From the NCBI GenBank assembly GCA_903927505.1, contig CAIYNF010000089.1, positions 1 to 46,406 of the forward strand: a DNA stretch of 46,406 nt. The letters are read 5' to 3'. Shown in pieces: positions 7,790 to 16,615 of this stretch. Source of the stretch: an uncultured Bacteroidota bacterium (GTDB lineage: Bacteria > Bacteroidota > Bacteroidia > UKL13-3). Both the position numbers and the translations under genes were made by a program. Within the stretch, counting starts at the first letter, position 1, and each line of letters starts with the position of its first letter. The notes under the pieces were generated by a model. The model made no database searches. It saw only the letters and a list, made by a program, of their open reading frames with translations, and was not told the DNA's origin.

Positions 7790-7919
7790 AGTGCTACAAA
7801 TGTAAAAAAATACCTGAATGTTGGCACCTCAATGACAGATTTGAGTAAAATACCACACAACAGCAATTGTCAAAGTAATTTTCCTGCCTAAAATCATTTC
7901 TAATTGTCGGGATTGTTCC

Positions 7920-7927
7920 TATTTTCG
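7920..7927 (+). promoter_or_regulatory. -7 box of the malate dehydrogenase gene
   Basis: TATTTTCG is a variant of TAnnTTTG seen again before gldA (9075) and, as TAATTTCG, before icd (17665). A start near 7933 gives a leader of about 31 bases before the ATG at 7964. The -33 region is weak (TTTC at 7897). Confidence 0.4.
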
Positions 7928-7963
7928 CATCACTTTTTAGTAACAACATTAAACAATCATACA

Positions 7964-8905
7964 ATGACTAAAGTTTCTGTAATCGGTGCAGGTGCCGTGG
8001 GCGCTACAACTGCCGATGTAATTGCTTACCGCGAATTGGCGGACGAAGTAGTATTATTAGACGTAAAAGAAGGATTTGCCGAAGGTAAAGCCCTTGATAT
8101 TTACCAAACAACCTCTTTATTAGGAATGAAAACCCGAGTAACTGGTACCACCAATGATTACAGCAAAACTGCTGGATCAGATGTAGTAGTTATTACTTCT
8201 GGTATTCCTCGTAAACCAGGTATGACCCGTGAAGAACTTATTGGAACCAACGCAAATATTGTAAAAACAGTTGCAGAAAATGTGTTAAAACATTCTCCAA
8301 ATGCCATTATCGTTGTTGTTTCAAACCCAATGGACACCATGACTTACCTTGCTTTGAAAGCAACAGGTTTGCCAAAAAACAGAATTATTGGTATGGGTGG
8401 TTTATTGGATAGCGCTCGTTTTAAAGGTTATTTAGGATTGGCATTGGGTCAACCAACTGCAGATATCCAAGGCACCGTAATTGGTGGTCATGGCGATACA
8501 ACCATGATTCCTTTAACCCGTTTGGCTACTTTAAATGGCGTGCCGGTTTCTAGCAAATTAAGCGCAGATCAATTGAAAGAAATATCGGATGCTACCATGG
8601 TAGGTGGTGCAACCTTAACTAAATTATTAGGAACTTCTGCTTGGTACGCGCCAGGTGCAGCTTCAGCCTTGTTGGTAGAAAGCATTGTTCGCGATCAAAA
8701 ACGCATTATGCCTTGCTGCGTTTCTTTAGAAGGCGAATACGGCCAAAGCGATATTTGCATGGGTGTGCCAGTTACCATTGGTAAAAATGGTTGGGAAACT
8801 ATTGTAGATTACAAATTAAACGAAGAAGAACAAGCTGCCTTTAACAAAAGCGCCGATGCGGTAAGAGCTATGAATACCGTATTGAAAGAAATTAATGTGC
8901 TTTAG
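7964..8905 (+). CDS. mdh: Malate dehydrogenase, LDH-like type
   Basis: This 313-residue enzyme oxidises malate to oxaloacetate with NAD+ in the citric acid cycle. The N-terminal GAGAVG (8-13) and D33 bind NAD+. R83 and R89 in the IPRKPGMTREEL loop and R152 bind the dicarboxylate. D149 in LLDSARF and H176 in GGHGD form the catalytic pair. Two arginines in the mobile loop mark malate rather than lactate specificity. An in-frame start 60 bases upstream (7904) is rejected because it lies inside the promoter region and adds a non-conserved extension. It is monocistronic, with its own promoter and a strong terminator. Confidence 0.95.
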   Translation: MTKVSVIGAGAVGATTADVIAYRELADEVVLLDVKEGFAEGKALDIYQTTSLLGMKTRVTGTTNDYSKTAGSDVVVITSGIPRKPGMTREELIGTNANIVKTVAENVLKHSPNAIIVVVSNPMDTMTYLALKATGLPKNRIIGMGGLLDSARFKGYLGLALGQPTADIQGTVIGGHGDTTMIPLTRLATLNGVPVSSKLSADQLKEISDATMVGGATLTKLLGTSAWYAPGAASALLVESIVRDQKRIMPCCVSLEGEYGQSDICMGVPVTIGKNGWETIVDYKLNEEEQAAFNKSADAVRAMNTVLKEINVL

Positions 8906-8975
8906 TAGCTACCTTTTTGCAGCTGGCTTCTAGCAACTGGCTTCTGGCCATTCGCTTTTCACTTTTTATATTAAT

Positions 8976-9016
8976 CTGCCTCATTGGGATGATTTTCCTT
9001 TTGAGGCAGTTTTTTT
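8976..9016 (+). terminator. Intrinsic terminator after mdh
   Basis: CTGCCTCA (8976-8983) pairs with TGAGGCAG (9002-9009), followed by seven T (9010-9016). The loop is 18 bases. Confidence 0.75.
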
Positions 9017-9074
9017 GTCCATAGTCCAAGAACTTTCAACAAAAACCAATTGCGGCTTTTTCGAACCATTTCCC

Positions 9075-9082
9075 TATTTTCG
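9075..9082 (+). promoter_or_regulatory. -7 box of the gldA-gldF-gldG operon
   Basis: TATTTTCG matches the -7 variant used by mdh. A start near 9088 leaves a leader of about 39 bases. TTGCGG at 9050 could be the -33 element, but its spacing of about 22 is long. Confidence 0.4.
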
Positions 9083-9126
9083 TTGACTATCCAATTAGGC
9101 AAAAAAATTGGTTTAATAATATTGAG

Positions 9127-10029
9127 ATGTCGGTTATAGTAAACGGTTTAACAAAAATATATGGCCAGCAAAAAGCGCTCGACAATGTGAGCTTTGAAGT
9201 GAAGCCAGGTGAAATAGTTGGATTTCTTGGTCCGAACGGAGCAGGAAAATCTACCACCATGAAAATTTTAACAGGTTATTTACCCCAAAACGCAGGCACA
9301 GCAAGCATTTGCGGATTTGATGTAAATACACAAAGCATGGAGGCCAGAAAGCGTATTGGCTACTTGCCAGAGCTAAACCCATTGTACAACGATATGTATG
9401 TTAAAGAGTATTTGCTCTTTACTGCAGGATTACAAGGTCTTTCGGGCAACAATGCCTCGCAGGCGGTAGAAACCATGATCCAAAAAACAGGCTTGAGTCC
9501 TGAAAGAAAAAAACAAATTGGCCAATTGTCTAAAGGATACAAACAACGTGTTGGCTTAGCGGCAGCCATGTTGCACAACCCAGAGGTACTCATTTTAGAT
9601 GAACCAACCAGTGGGCTCGATCCGAACCAAGTGATTGAAATAAGAAACTTGATTAAGGAAATTGGCAAAAACAAAACGGTAATTTTCTCTACGCATATTA
9701 TGCAAGAAGTGGAGGCAATTTGCACCCGTGTGGTAATTATAAACAAAGGAAAAATTGTTGCCAATGATGCCATTGAAAACTTGCAAAAGAAATTAGACAA
9801 GGCATTTTTTATTACCGTAGAATTTAAAAATAATTTCGACAAATCCTTGTTTGAAAACCTCAATGATTGGGTTCAAACTGAAGAGAATGGCAACCAATAC
9901 CGTTTAAAAATGCGCCGCGATGCAAGAGAAGACCTTGCAAAATTGGCGCAAGAACAAAACAATTTAATTCTTTCCATGCAATTAGAAGAAAGCAGTTTGG
10001 AAGAAGTATTTCAATCATTAACCCTCTAG
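9127..10029 (+). CDS. gldA: Gliding-motility ABC transporter ATPase GldA
   Basis: This 300-residue ABC ATPase has Walker A GPNGAGKST (35-43), signature LSKGYKQ (134-140), Walker B VLILDEP (154-160) and switch histidine H190. A C-terminal domain of about 90 residues ending in SSLEEVFQSLTL is typical of GldA and related ABC-2 exporters. With GldF and GldG it forms the ABC complex linked to gliding and the type IX secretion system in Flavobacterium. The same trio is also found in non-gliding Bacteroidota, so motility cannot be inferred from it alone. gldF follows after one base. Confidence 0.9.
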   Translation: MSVIVNGLTKIYGQQKALDNVSFEVKPGEIVGFLGPNGAGKSTTMKILTGYLPQNAGTASICGFDVNTQSMEARKRIGYLPELNPLYNDMYVKEYLLFTAGLQGLSGNNASQAVETMIQKTGLSPERKKQIGQLSKGYKQRVGLAAAMLHNPEVLILDEPTSGLDPNQVIEIRNLIKEIGKNKTVIFSTHIMQEVEAICTRVVIINKGKIVANDAIENLQKKLDKAFFITVEFKNNFDKSLFENLNDWVQTEENGNQYRLKMRRDAREDLAKLAQEQNNLILSMQLEESSLEEVFQSLTL

Positions 10030-10030
10030 T

Positions 10031-10759
10031 ATGTTTAGCATTTATAAAAAAGAAATACGCAGCTTTTTAAGCTCCTTGATTGCCTATGTGGTAATGCTGG
10101 TGTTTTTATTGGCCATTGGATTATTTACATGGGTATTGCCAGATTACAACGTATTTGATTATGGTTATGCCAATCTTGATACTTTATTTAGCATGGCTCC
10201 TTGGTTATTTATTTTTTTAATTTCTGCCATTACCATGCGCAGTTTAAGTGAAGAAAAAAAGAATGGTACCATTGAAATTATTACCACCAAACCCATTAGT
10301 GATTTGCAAATAATTTTAGGTAAATATTTTGCCGGACTAACCCTTGTTTTGTTTACCATTTTGCCTACCCTTATTTATTATGTAAGTATATACAAATTAG
10401 GAGCGCCGGCTGGAAACCTTGATAGTGGCGCAATTTGGGGCTCTTACCTGGGATTGTTTTTCTTAAGCGCCTGCTTTGTGGCAGTGGGAATGTTTGCCTC
10501 AGCAGTGAGCGATAACCAAATTATTTCTTTTGTGGTTTCAATGTTTCTTTGCTTCCTATTTTATAATTTATTTGAACTCATTGCCGATTTTAAATTATTG
10601 GGTTCATGGGATTCAGTAGTCGCAGGATTAGGAATTAATGCGCATTACCAAAGTATCAGCAGAGGGGTAATAGATTCTAGAGATGTATTTTATTTTATTG
10701 GCTTTGATGTAGTATTTATTGCTGCAACTAAAACTTTATTTGGAAGCAGAAAATGGTAA
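10031..10759 (+). CDS. gldF: Gliding-motility ABC transporter permease GldF
   Basis: This 242-residue ABC-2 type permease has about six membrane segments. MFSIYKKEIRSFLSSLIAYVVM at the N-terminus and the loop RSLSEEKKNGTIEIITTKPIS (about 70-90) are the coupling features of ABC-2 exporters. It would form the channel moved by GldA. Its last seven bases overlap the start of gldG, showing translational coupling. Confidence 0.9.
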   Translation: MFSIYKKEIRSFLSSLIAYVVMLVFLLAIGLFTWVLPDYNVFDYGYANLDTLFSMAPWLFIFLISAITMRSLSEEKKNGTIEIITTKPISDLQIILGKYFAGLTLVLFTILPTLIYYVSIYKLGAPAGNLDSGAIWGSYLGLFFLSACFVAVGMFASAVSDNQIISFVVSMFLCFLFYNLFELIADFKLLGSWDSVVAGLGINAHYQSISRGVIDSRDVFYFIGFDVVFIAATKTLFGSRKW

Positions 10760-12483
10760 CAACAAATAAAAAATCAAACTTGCCCGCACAAGCCAAAAGC
10801 AATAAAAAACAAAGTTTATTGCAACTCGCAATGATTATTGCCATTGTTGTTTTGGCAAATCTTTTACTCAACCCCTTTTTCTTTAGAATAGATTTAACCA
10901 AAGAGAAAAGATTTTCATTGGCAGATGCCAGCATAAAATTGGCAGAAAAAGTAGACCAAGCTCTTTTTATTAAAGTATACTTAGAAGGAGAATTCCCCTC
11001 AGGATTCAAGCGATTGAGTCGTTCTACCAAAGAAATGCTCGACGAATTTAGTGCACATAGTAAAGGAAATATTCAGTACGAATTTATTGACCCATTTGTA
11101 AATGCCGATGCAAAAAAATCGGAAGACATTATTGTAGAATTGGGAAACAAAGGTTTGCAACCTACCAATGTGCAAATAAAAAAGGAAGATGAATTTGCGC
11201 AAAAAATTATTATTCCAGGCGCATTGCTTTATTACAAGGGAAAAGAATATCCCATGAATTTATTGAAGAGCCAATTTGGACAAGACCCCGAAATGGTGAT
11301 CAATAGCTCTATTGAATTATTGGAATATGAAATTGCCAATACCCTAAGAAAAGCTACCCAAACCAAAAGCAAAAAAATTGCCATCATAGAAGACCATGGA
11401 GAATTAGGAAGATGGGAATTGGCAGAAGCCCAAAGCATGTTGAGTCAATATTATGAAGTAGAACGTTTACCTCTGAGCATTCAAATACCACAACGCCTCA
11501 ATGATTTTGCAGGCATCATTATTGCCAAACCAACCCAAGAAATAAGTGAGTTCGATAAATTTAAAATCGACCAATACATTATGAACGGCGGTAAGGTTTT
11601 GTGGTTGGTAGAATCGCAATTGGCAGAAATGGATAGCCTCATGAAGGAAAACATTTTTGTGAGCGGCACCTACCCTACCCATATAGATGATATGTTGTTT
11701 AAATATGGCATCCGTGTAAATGCAAATATTATTCAGGACCTCCAATGCAATGGCATTCCAATTTTAAGTGGCTTGCGTGATGGCGTGCCGCAACAAAAAA
11801 TATTGCCTTGGCCATTTTACCCTGTGGCACCTGGCGCAAGCACCCATCCCATTGTAAAAGGAATTGAACCTGTTTGGTTCCAATTTGCTTCTTCTATAGA
11901 TACTTTAAACAATCCAAATATAAAGAAGACCGTATTGTTTCAAAGTTCTCCCTATAGCCGTGCTTTGAGCGCACCTGTTCGCGTAGATTTAAGCACTGCC
12001 AGATTAGATTTGCAACCAGAAATGTTTATCAGAAATAGCAAAGGTAATTTTATTATGGGCGTTTTATTGGAAGGTCAGTTTGTTTCTAATTTCCAATACC
12101 GTTATGATGCCAGCAGAACACCCAACATGCCTTTTAAAGACCATGTAGACCAAAACAAAATGATTGTTATTTCTGATGGCGATGTAATTAGAAACCAGGT
12201 AAAGAAATCAACAGGAGAAGTCTTTCCATTGGGCTACGACAGATACACGCAAGAAACTTTTGGCAATAAAAAATTAATTCAAAATTGTATTGATTATTTG
12301 TGCGACGACAGTGGAATAATTGAAATAAGAGGTAAAGAAATTACCCTGCGTTTATTAGACAAAGGCAAAGTAAAAAAAGATAGAAATTTTTGGATAGCCA
12401 TTAATATTGGTTTGCCAATTGTACTCATTTTGCTTTTTGGTTTTATTAATAAATTTATACGCAAAAGAAAATACGCTGCCTAA
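10753..12483 (+). CDS. gldG: Gliding-motility ABC transporter substrate-binding-like protein GldG
   Basis: This 576-residue protein has a lysine-rich cytoplasmic start, one membrane helix (about 25-45), a large extracytoplasmic domain and a second helix near the C-terminus (about 547-566) followed by basic residues. The helix-flanking FRIDLTKEKRFSLADAS is the signature of GldG and of ABC_transp_aux proteins. It completes the GldAFG complex. The last base of its stop codon is shared with the start of the DUF4340 gene, and it overlaps gldF by seven bases. Confidence 0.9.
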   Translation: MVTTNKKSNLPAQAKSNKKQSLLQLAMIIAIVVLANLLLNPFFFRIDLTKEKRFSLADASIKLAEKVDQALFIKVYLEGEFPSGFKRLSRSTKEMLDEFSAHSKGNIQYEFIDPFVNADAKKSEDIIVELGNKGLQPTNVQIKKEDEFAQKIIIPGALLYYKGKEYPMNLLKSQFGQDPEMVINSSIELLEYEIANTLRKATQTKSKKIAIIEDHGELGRWELAEAQSMLSQYYEVERLPLSIQIPQRLNDFAGIIIAKPTQEISEFDKFKIDQYIMNGGKVLWLVESQLAEMDSLMKENIFVSGTYPTHIDDMLFKYGIRVNANIIQDLQCNGIPILSGLRDGVPQQKILPWPFYPVAPGASTHPIVKGIEPVWFQFASSIDTLNNPNIKKTVLFQSSPYSRALSAPVRVDLSTARLDLQPEMFIRNSKGNFIMGVLLEGQFVSNFQYRYDASRTPNMPFKDHVDQNKMIVISDGDVIRNQVKKSTGEVFPLGYDRYTQETFGNKKLIQNCIDYLCDDSGIIEIRGKEITLRLLDKGKVKKDRNFWIAINIGLPIVLILLFGFINKFIRKRKYAA

Positions 12484-13496
12484 TGAATAGAAGCACCAAA
12501 ATATTAAGTCTCCTACTTGTTTTGCTTGGCATAGGCTATTATGTAATTAGCAAAAAACCTTGGCGCACAGCCAGCAAAGCTGCAGATGCCTTTGCGGTAA
12601 AAGATACGGCTAGCGTAAACAAAATATTTATGGCCAATAAAATGGGTCAGCGCGTTTTATTAGAAAGAACAGCAAATAATACTTGGCTCGTTAATGGCAA
12701 AATACCTGCAGATGAATTTAAAATAAAATTGCTTTTGGGCACCTTGCACGACCTTCAAATTCAAATGCCGGTTCCGCCAACCATGCACAATACCATTATT
12801 GCGCAATTGGCCAGCAAAGGTGTAAAAACAGAAATATATGCCAATAACGAACTTATAAAAACCATTTATGTAGGCTCGGAAACGGCAGATAAAACAGGCA
12901 CCTTTATGCTCATGGAGGGCGAAGACCAAAGTTATGTAATTCAAATTCCTGGCTTTGTTGGTTTTCTTACACCCAGGTTTTTTATCACAGAAATTAAATG
13001 GCGCAGCAAATTGGTTTTTGATATTCCTGCAGATCAAATTCAAAGCATAAGTATCAATTATCCAGAAAAACCTAATGAATCTTTTACCTATAACAAAGCA
13101 GATTTTGAGGCCAAAGGAATTTTGCTAAACAACAACAAACCTATTGCAGCAGACACCCAACAGGTAAAATTATTCCTGCATTCGTTTGAGCAAAAATATG
13201 CGGAAGGTTTCTACGACGACAGCACCTTTTTGCAAAAGGAAAGAGATTCTTTGTTACAGTTAACTCCTTACTGTAAAATAGAATTGGTTCGAACCAATGG
13301 AAGCAAGCAAAACTTACAATTGTTTTACAAACCTGTGGGCGAAAGAACCAAATTTAGATACGATGACAAGGGAAATGAATTAAGCATTGACCCCGAAAAA
13401 TTCTATGCTAAAATAGATGAAATTCCGCAAATTGGATCCATTCAGGAATATACCTTTAGAAAAATTTTAGCAAGCTTGCATACCTTAAAAAAGTAA
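12483..13496 (+). CDS. DUF4340 membrane-anchored protein of the gldAFG operon
   Basis: This 337-residue protein has one N-terminal hydrophobic segment (about 8-24), after which the chain is extracytoplasmic. It contains DUF4340 features: NKIFMANKMGQRVLLERTANNTWLVNGK near 45-75, and a repeat of the same strand pattern further on. DUF4340 genes regularly follow gldG-type genes and presumably work with the ABC complex, but the role is not known. The start codon overlaps the gldG stop by one base. Confidence 0.75.
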   Translation: MNRSTKILSLLLVLLGIGYYVISKKPWRTASKAADAFAVKDTASVNKIFMANKMGQRVLLERTANNTWLVNGKIPADEFKIKLLLGTLHDLQIQMPVPPTMHNTIIAQLASKGVKTEIYANNELIKTIYVGSETADKTGTFMLMEGEDQSYVIQIPGFVGFLTPRFFITEIKWRSKLVFDIPADQIQSISINYPEKPNESFTYNKADFEAKGILLNNNKPIAADTQQVKLFLHSFEQKYAEGFYDDSTFLQKERDSLLQLTPYCKIELVRTNGSKQNLQLFYKPVGERTKFRYDDKGNELSIDPEKFYAKIDEIPQIGSIQEYTFRKILASLHTLKK

Positions 13497-13500
13497 AGCT

Positions 13501-13534
13501 AAAACGCCAAAACACCAGTGAAATAAGGCGTTTT
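13501..13534 (+). terminator. Probable terminator of the gldAFG operon
   Basis: AAAACGCC (13501-13508) pairs with GGCGTTTT (13527-13534) across an 18-base loop. The T run is short and partly in the stem. Confidence 0.45.
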
Positions 13535-13566
13535 CAGGCTGCTTTTTCCAATTCATTAAATTAGTG

Positions 13567-13574
13567 TATTTTTG
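13567..13574 (+). promoter_or_regulatory. -7 box implying a leaderless mRNA
   Basis: TATTTTTG ends six bases before the ATG at 13580. With the usual 5-7 base spacing, transcription would begin at or beside the A of the start codon. Confidence 0.5.
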
Positions 13575-13579
13575 CATTT

Positions 13580-14857
13580 ATGGACCCTTCCGTCATTATT
13601 ATTTGTAGCATACTATTCTCGGCATTTTTTGCGGGAATGGAAATTGCTTTTATCTCTGCCAACAAACTTCTTATTGAATTAAAAAACAAGCAAGGCAGCA
13701 CCTATGCACAATTGCTTTCTCCGTTTGTTTCTAATCCCTCTAAATTTATTAGTACCACCCTTATTGGTAACAATATTGGCTTGGTGGTATATGGTATTTA
13801 TATGGCCGAATTACTCAATGAATGGCTAATTAATTGGGTACCACAAATAAAACACAGTCACTTTTTATTGTTGGCTTTACAAACCATTATTTCTACCTTA
13901 ATTGTTTTGGTAACGGCAGAATTTTTACCCAAAGTATTGTTCCGCATCAACCCAGACAACCTCTTAAAAGTATTGATTTTCCCCTTCATGCTTTTCTATT
14001 ATTTGTTTTGGCCTATTGTGCATTTTATTACTTGGCTTTCAAAACTTATTTTAAGTAAACTCAGTGGCGATAAATTTAAAGAAAGCACCCCCGCTTTTAG
14101 TCGTGTAGATTTAGACCAATACATTGACCAAATTAATGAGCAAGACCTGCCAGAAGACATTGAAGTAGATACCGAAATTTTTAAAAACGCCCTCGATTTT
14201 AGCAATATCAAAGTGCGCGAATGCTTGATTCCTAGAACAGAATTGGTAGCCGCAGACATTGAAACTTCAATTGAAGATTTATACCAAAAGTTTTTAGAAA
14301 CAGGCTTAAGTAAAATATTAATCTACAAAGAAAATCCAGATCAAATTATTGGCTATGTGCACCAAAAAGAAATGTTTCGTGCACCCAAGAATATCAAAAG
14401 TATATTAATTTCTATTGAAATTGCCACCGAAACCATGAGCATTATGGATTTGCTCAATAAGTTTATTAGAACCAGAAAAAGCTTGGCCGTGGTAGTTGAC
14501 GAATTAGGTGGAACCGCTGGTATTATTACCATTGAAGACATTTTAGAAGAAGTGTTTGGCGAAATAGAAGACGAGCATGATGTAGAAGATTTAATTGAAG
14601 AACACATCAGTGATAACGAATACCGTTTTTCTGCACGCCAAGAAATTGATTACCTTAACAACGAATACGATTTAGATATTCCAGAAGGAGATTACCATAC
14701 ACTCGGTGGTTTCTTAATTGCCCGCCACGAAAGCATTCCACAAGCAGGCGAAAAGATTATGCTCGATCAATTTGAACTCAGCGTGGAATCTGTGGTAAAT
14801 GCAAGAATTGATGTGATTCGTTTGCGCATTTTAAGCAAAAATAAAAACGACCATTAA
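13580..14857 (+). CDS. CNNM/CorC-family transporter-like protein (hemolysin family, GldE-like)
   Basis: This 425-residue protein has an N-terminal CNNM (DUF21) domain with about four membrane segments (residues 1-160, including the GNNIGLVVYGIYMAE stretch). A paired CBS domain follows (about 210-335, with VRECLIPRTELV and LAVVVDELGGTAGIITIEDILEEVFGEI). The end is a CorC/HlyC domain. This order matches hemolysin-family proteins, which include Mg2+/Co2+ efflux proteins and the gliding protein GldE. Adjacency to gldAFG is compatible with GldE but does not prove it. It overlaps the opposing greA-family gene by four bases. Confidence 0.85.
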   Translation: MDPSVIIICSILFSAFFAGMEIAFISANKLLIELKNKQGSTYAQLLSPFVSNPSKFISTTLIGNNIGLVVYGIYMAELLNEWLINWVPQIKHSHFLLLALQTIISTLIVLVTAEFLPKVLFRINPDNLLKVLIFPFMLFYYLFWPIVHFITWLSKLILSKLSGDKFKESTPAFSRVDLDQYIDQINEQDLPEDIEVDTEIFKNALDFSNIKVRECLIPRTELVAADIETSIEDLYQKFLETGLSKILIYKENPDQIIGYVHQKEMFRAPKNIKSILISIEIATETMSIMDLLNKFIRTRKSLAVVVDELGGTAGIITIEDILEEVFGEIEDEHDVEDLIEEHISDNEYRFSARQEIDYLNNEYDLDIPEGDYHTLGGFLIARHESIPQAGEKIMLDQFELSVESVVNARIDVIRLRILSKNKNDH

Positions 14858-15309
14858 GCAACGCTTTTTATTGTTTGCGTTTTTCCATTTACAGTAAAAG
14901 TATCCTTTTGCTTTTTACCTAAAAAACTCTGCGCTATGGGCGATAAAGGGGAAACCACCATTATCTTTTCTTCTCCCAAAATTACCTGACCCAAAGAAAT
15001 GGCTACCCAATACACTTGCGTTTCGGTTCGAACCAAAGCGCCTGTTTCAACAATTTTGTGTGCGGTTTGAAGGTCGACACGAATTAACTTTTGGTACTCT
15101 TCTTGCAACTTGCCCAATTGTTTGGCGTGCATATCGCGCTCTAGCTGACTCATAGCGCGGCCAGTTTCATACTTATCGCCCATACTGCTTTTTTCATTGC
15201 TGTTGGCAGATTCTTGGGCCGCCAACATAGCGGCTTTGGCTTCTTCCATGCGTTGCAATAACAATTGGCTACAATGGTTAAAAAGGCTTTGCTTTAAGTT
15301 TTTGGGCAT
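14854..15309 (-). CDS. GreA/GreB-family transcript-cleavage factor
   Basis: This 151-residue protein has a short helical N-terminal part containing the conserved SMGDKYETGRAMSQLERD (about 42-59). A GreA C-terminal domain follows, with VVSPLSPIAQSFLGKKQKD (about 118-136). Gre factors reactivate stalled RNA polymerase by stimulating RNA cleavage. This short form is common in Bacteroidota and is often mislabelled 3-oxoacyl-ACP synthase. Acidic residues D45 and E48 could sit at the coiled-coil tip, but the N-terminal coil is shorter than in E. coli GreA, so activity may differ. A -7 box lies only four bases before the ATG. Confidence 0.75.
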   Translation of the reverse strand: MPKNLKQSLFNHCSQLLLQRMEEAKAAMLAAQESANSNEKSSMGDKYETGRAMSQLERDMHAKQLGKLQEEYQKLIRVDLQTAHKIVETGALVRTETQVYWVAISLGQVILGEEKIMVVSPLSPIAQSFLGKKQKDTFTVNGKTQTIKSVA

Positions 15310-15313
15310 TGGG

Positions 15314-15321
15314 CAAATATA
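15314..15321 (-). promoter_or_regulatory. -7 box of the GreA-family gene, leaderless arrangement
   Basis: On the minus strand TATATTTG ends at 15314 and the ATG begins at 15309. Transcription is expected within one or two bases of the start codon. Confidence 0.5.
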
Positions 15322-15374
15322 GGCAAATCCTTTAGCACGCTTACAGGCAAGGATTCAATTACTTTTCAACCAAA

Positions 15375-15382
15375 TATATTTG
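15375..15382 (+). promoter_or_regulatory. -7 box of the thiolase gene
   Basis: TATATTTG matches TAnnTTTG. A start near 15388 gives a leader of about 22 bases. No good -33 box is seen. Confidence 0.4.
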
Positions 15383-15409
15383 TTATTATTGTAGTCTATT
15401 TAATCCCAC

Positions 15410-16606
15410 ATGAAAGACGTATTTGTAATAGATGCCTTGCGCACACCCATTGGAAAATATGCCGGTGTATTTAGTTCGGTTCGCCCAGACGATTTAGCCG
15501 CTATGTTGCTAAAAGCATTGATAGACCGCAACCCCCTTTTAGATGTAAATGAAATTGAAGATGTAATTTTAGGTGCTGCCAACCAAGCAGGAGAAGACAA
15601 TAGAAACGTGGCAAGAATGGCGCTCTTATTGGCAGGTTTACCTGTTCATATTGGTGGCAATACTGTAAACCGTTTGTGTGCAAGTGGCTTGCAAAGCATC
15701 ATGGATGCCAGCAGAGCTATTCAAAGTGGCGATGGCGATATTTATATTGCAGGTGGTGTAGAAAGCATGACCCGTGCACCATTTGTAATGGCCAAAGCAG
15801 ATGCTGCTTTTTCGCGTGTGCCAGAAATTTATGATACCACCATTGGCTGGCGTTTTACCAATAAAAATTTGGCAGCCATGTACCATCCCTACAGCATGGG
15901 CGAAACCGCAGAAAATGTTGCAGCGCAATGGAAAATTAGCAGAGAAGCCCAAGATGAATTTGCATTTGAATCGCAAAAACGATATGCTGCAGCCCACGCT
16001 GCAAATAGGTTTGCAGAAGAAATACAAGCCATCTCTATTCCTCAGAAAAAAGGCGATGCAAAAATAATTGACAAAGATGAGCACCCACGTTTAAGCAGTT
16101 TAGAAGATTTAGCAAAATTGAAACCCGCCTTTAAAAAAGAGGGTACCGTAACCGCAGCCAACTCAAGTGGCATCAATGATGGTTCGGCTATGTTAATTTT
16201 GGCAAGTGAAGATGCCGTAAAACGCATGAACTTAAAACCCATAGCACGTGTGGTTTCAAAATCAATTGCAGGTGTAGATCCAGCTGTTATGGGTATTGGC
16301 CCCGTTCCTGCCACACAAAAGGCATTGAAACGTGCCGGTTTAAGCATCAATGATATTGGCTTATTTGAACTCAATGAAGCCTTTGCTTCGCAAGGTTTGG
16401 CTTGTATGCAAGAATTAGGTTTGAACCCAAATTTGGTAAATGTAAACGGTGGCGCCATTGCCTTGGGACATCCATTGGGCGCAAGTGGTTCTAGAATTAG
16501 CACCACTCTTATTCACGAAATGCGCAAGCAAAAAGTAAAATATGGTGTGGCTACCATGTGCATTGGCGTAGGCCAGGGCGCTGCCATTGTATACGAAGCA
16601 TTATAA
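15410..16606 (+). CDS. Acetyl-CoA C-acyltransferase (thiolase)
   Basis: This 398-residue enzyme has the complete thiolase set: nucleophile C90 in NRLCASGLQS, H354 in GHPLGASG and the acid/base C384 in CIGVGQGAA. It either cleaves 3-ketoacyl-CoA in beta-oxidation or condenses two acetyl-CoA. GVESMTRAPFVM is shared by both FadA/PcaF-type and AtoB-type enzymes, so substrate length cannot be fixed. Together with the CoA-transferase B subunit at 7136 it would serve ketoacid or fatty-acid breakdown, and also breakdown of alkane products if AlkB acts on alkanes. The next gene starts nine bases on. Confidence 0.92.
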   Translation: MKDVFVIDALRTPIGKYAGVFSSVRPDDLAAMLLKALIDRNPLLDVNEIEDVILGAANQAGEDNRNVARMALLLAGLPVHIGGNTVNRLCASGLQSIMDASRAIQSGDGDIYIAGGVESMTRAPFVMAKADAAFSRVPEIYDTTIGWRFTNKNLAAMYHPYSMGETAENVAAQWKISREAQDEFAFESQKRYAAAHAANRFAEEIQAISIPQKKGDAKIIDKDEHPRLSSLEDLAKLKPAFKKEGTVTAANSSGINDGSAMLILASEDAVKRMNLKPIARVVSKSIAGVDPAVMGIGPVPATQKALKRAGLSINDIGLFELNEAFASQGLACMQELGLNPNLVNVNGGAIALGHPLGASGSRISTTLIHEMRKQKVKYGVATMCIGVGQGAAIVYEAL

Positions 16607-16615
16607 ATTCAACAA

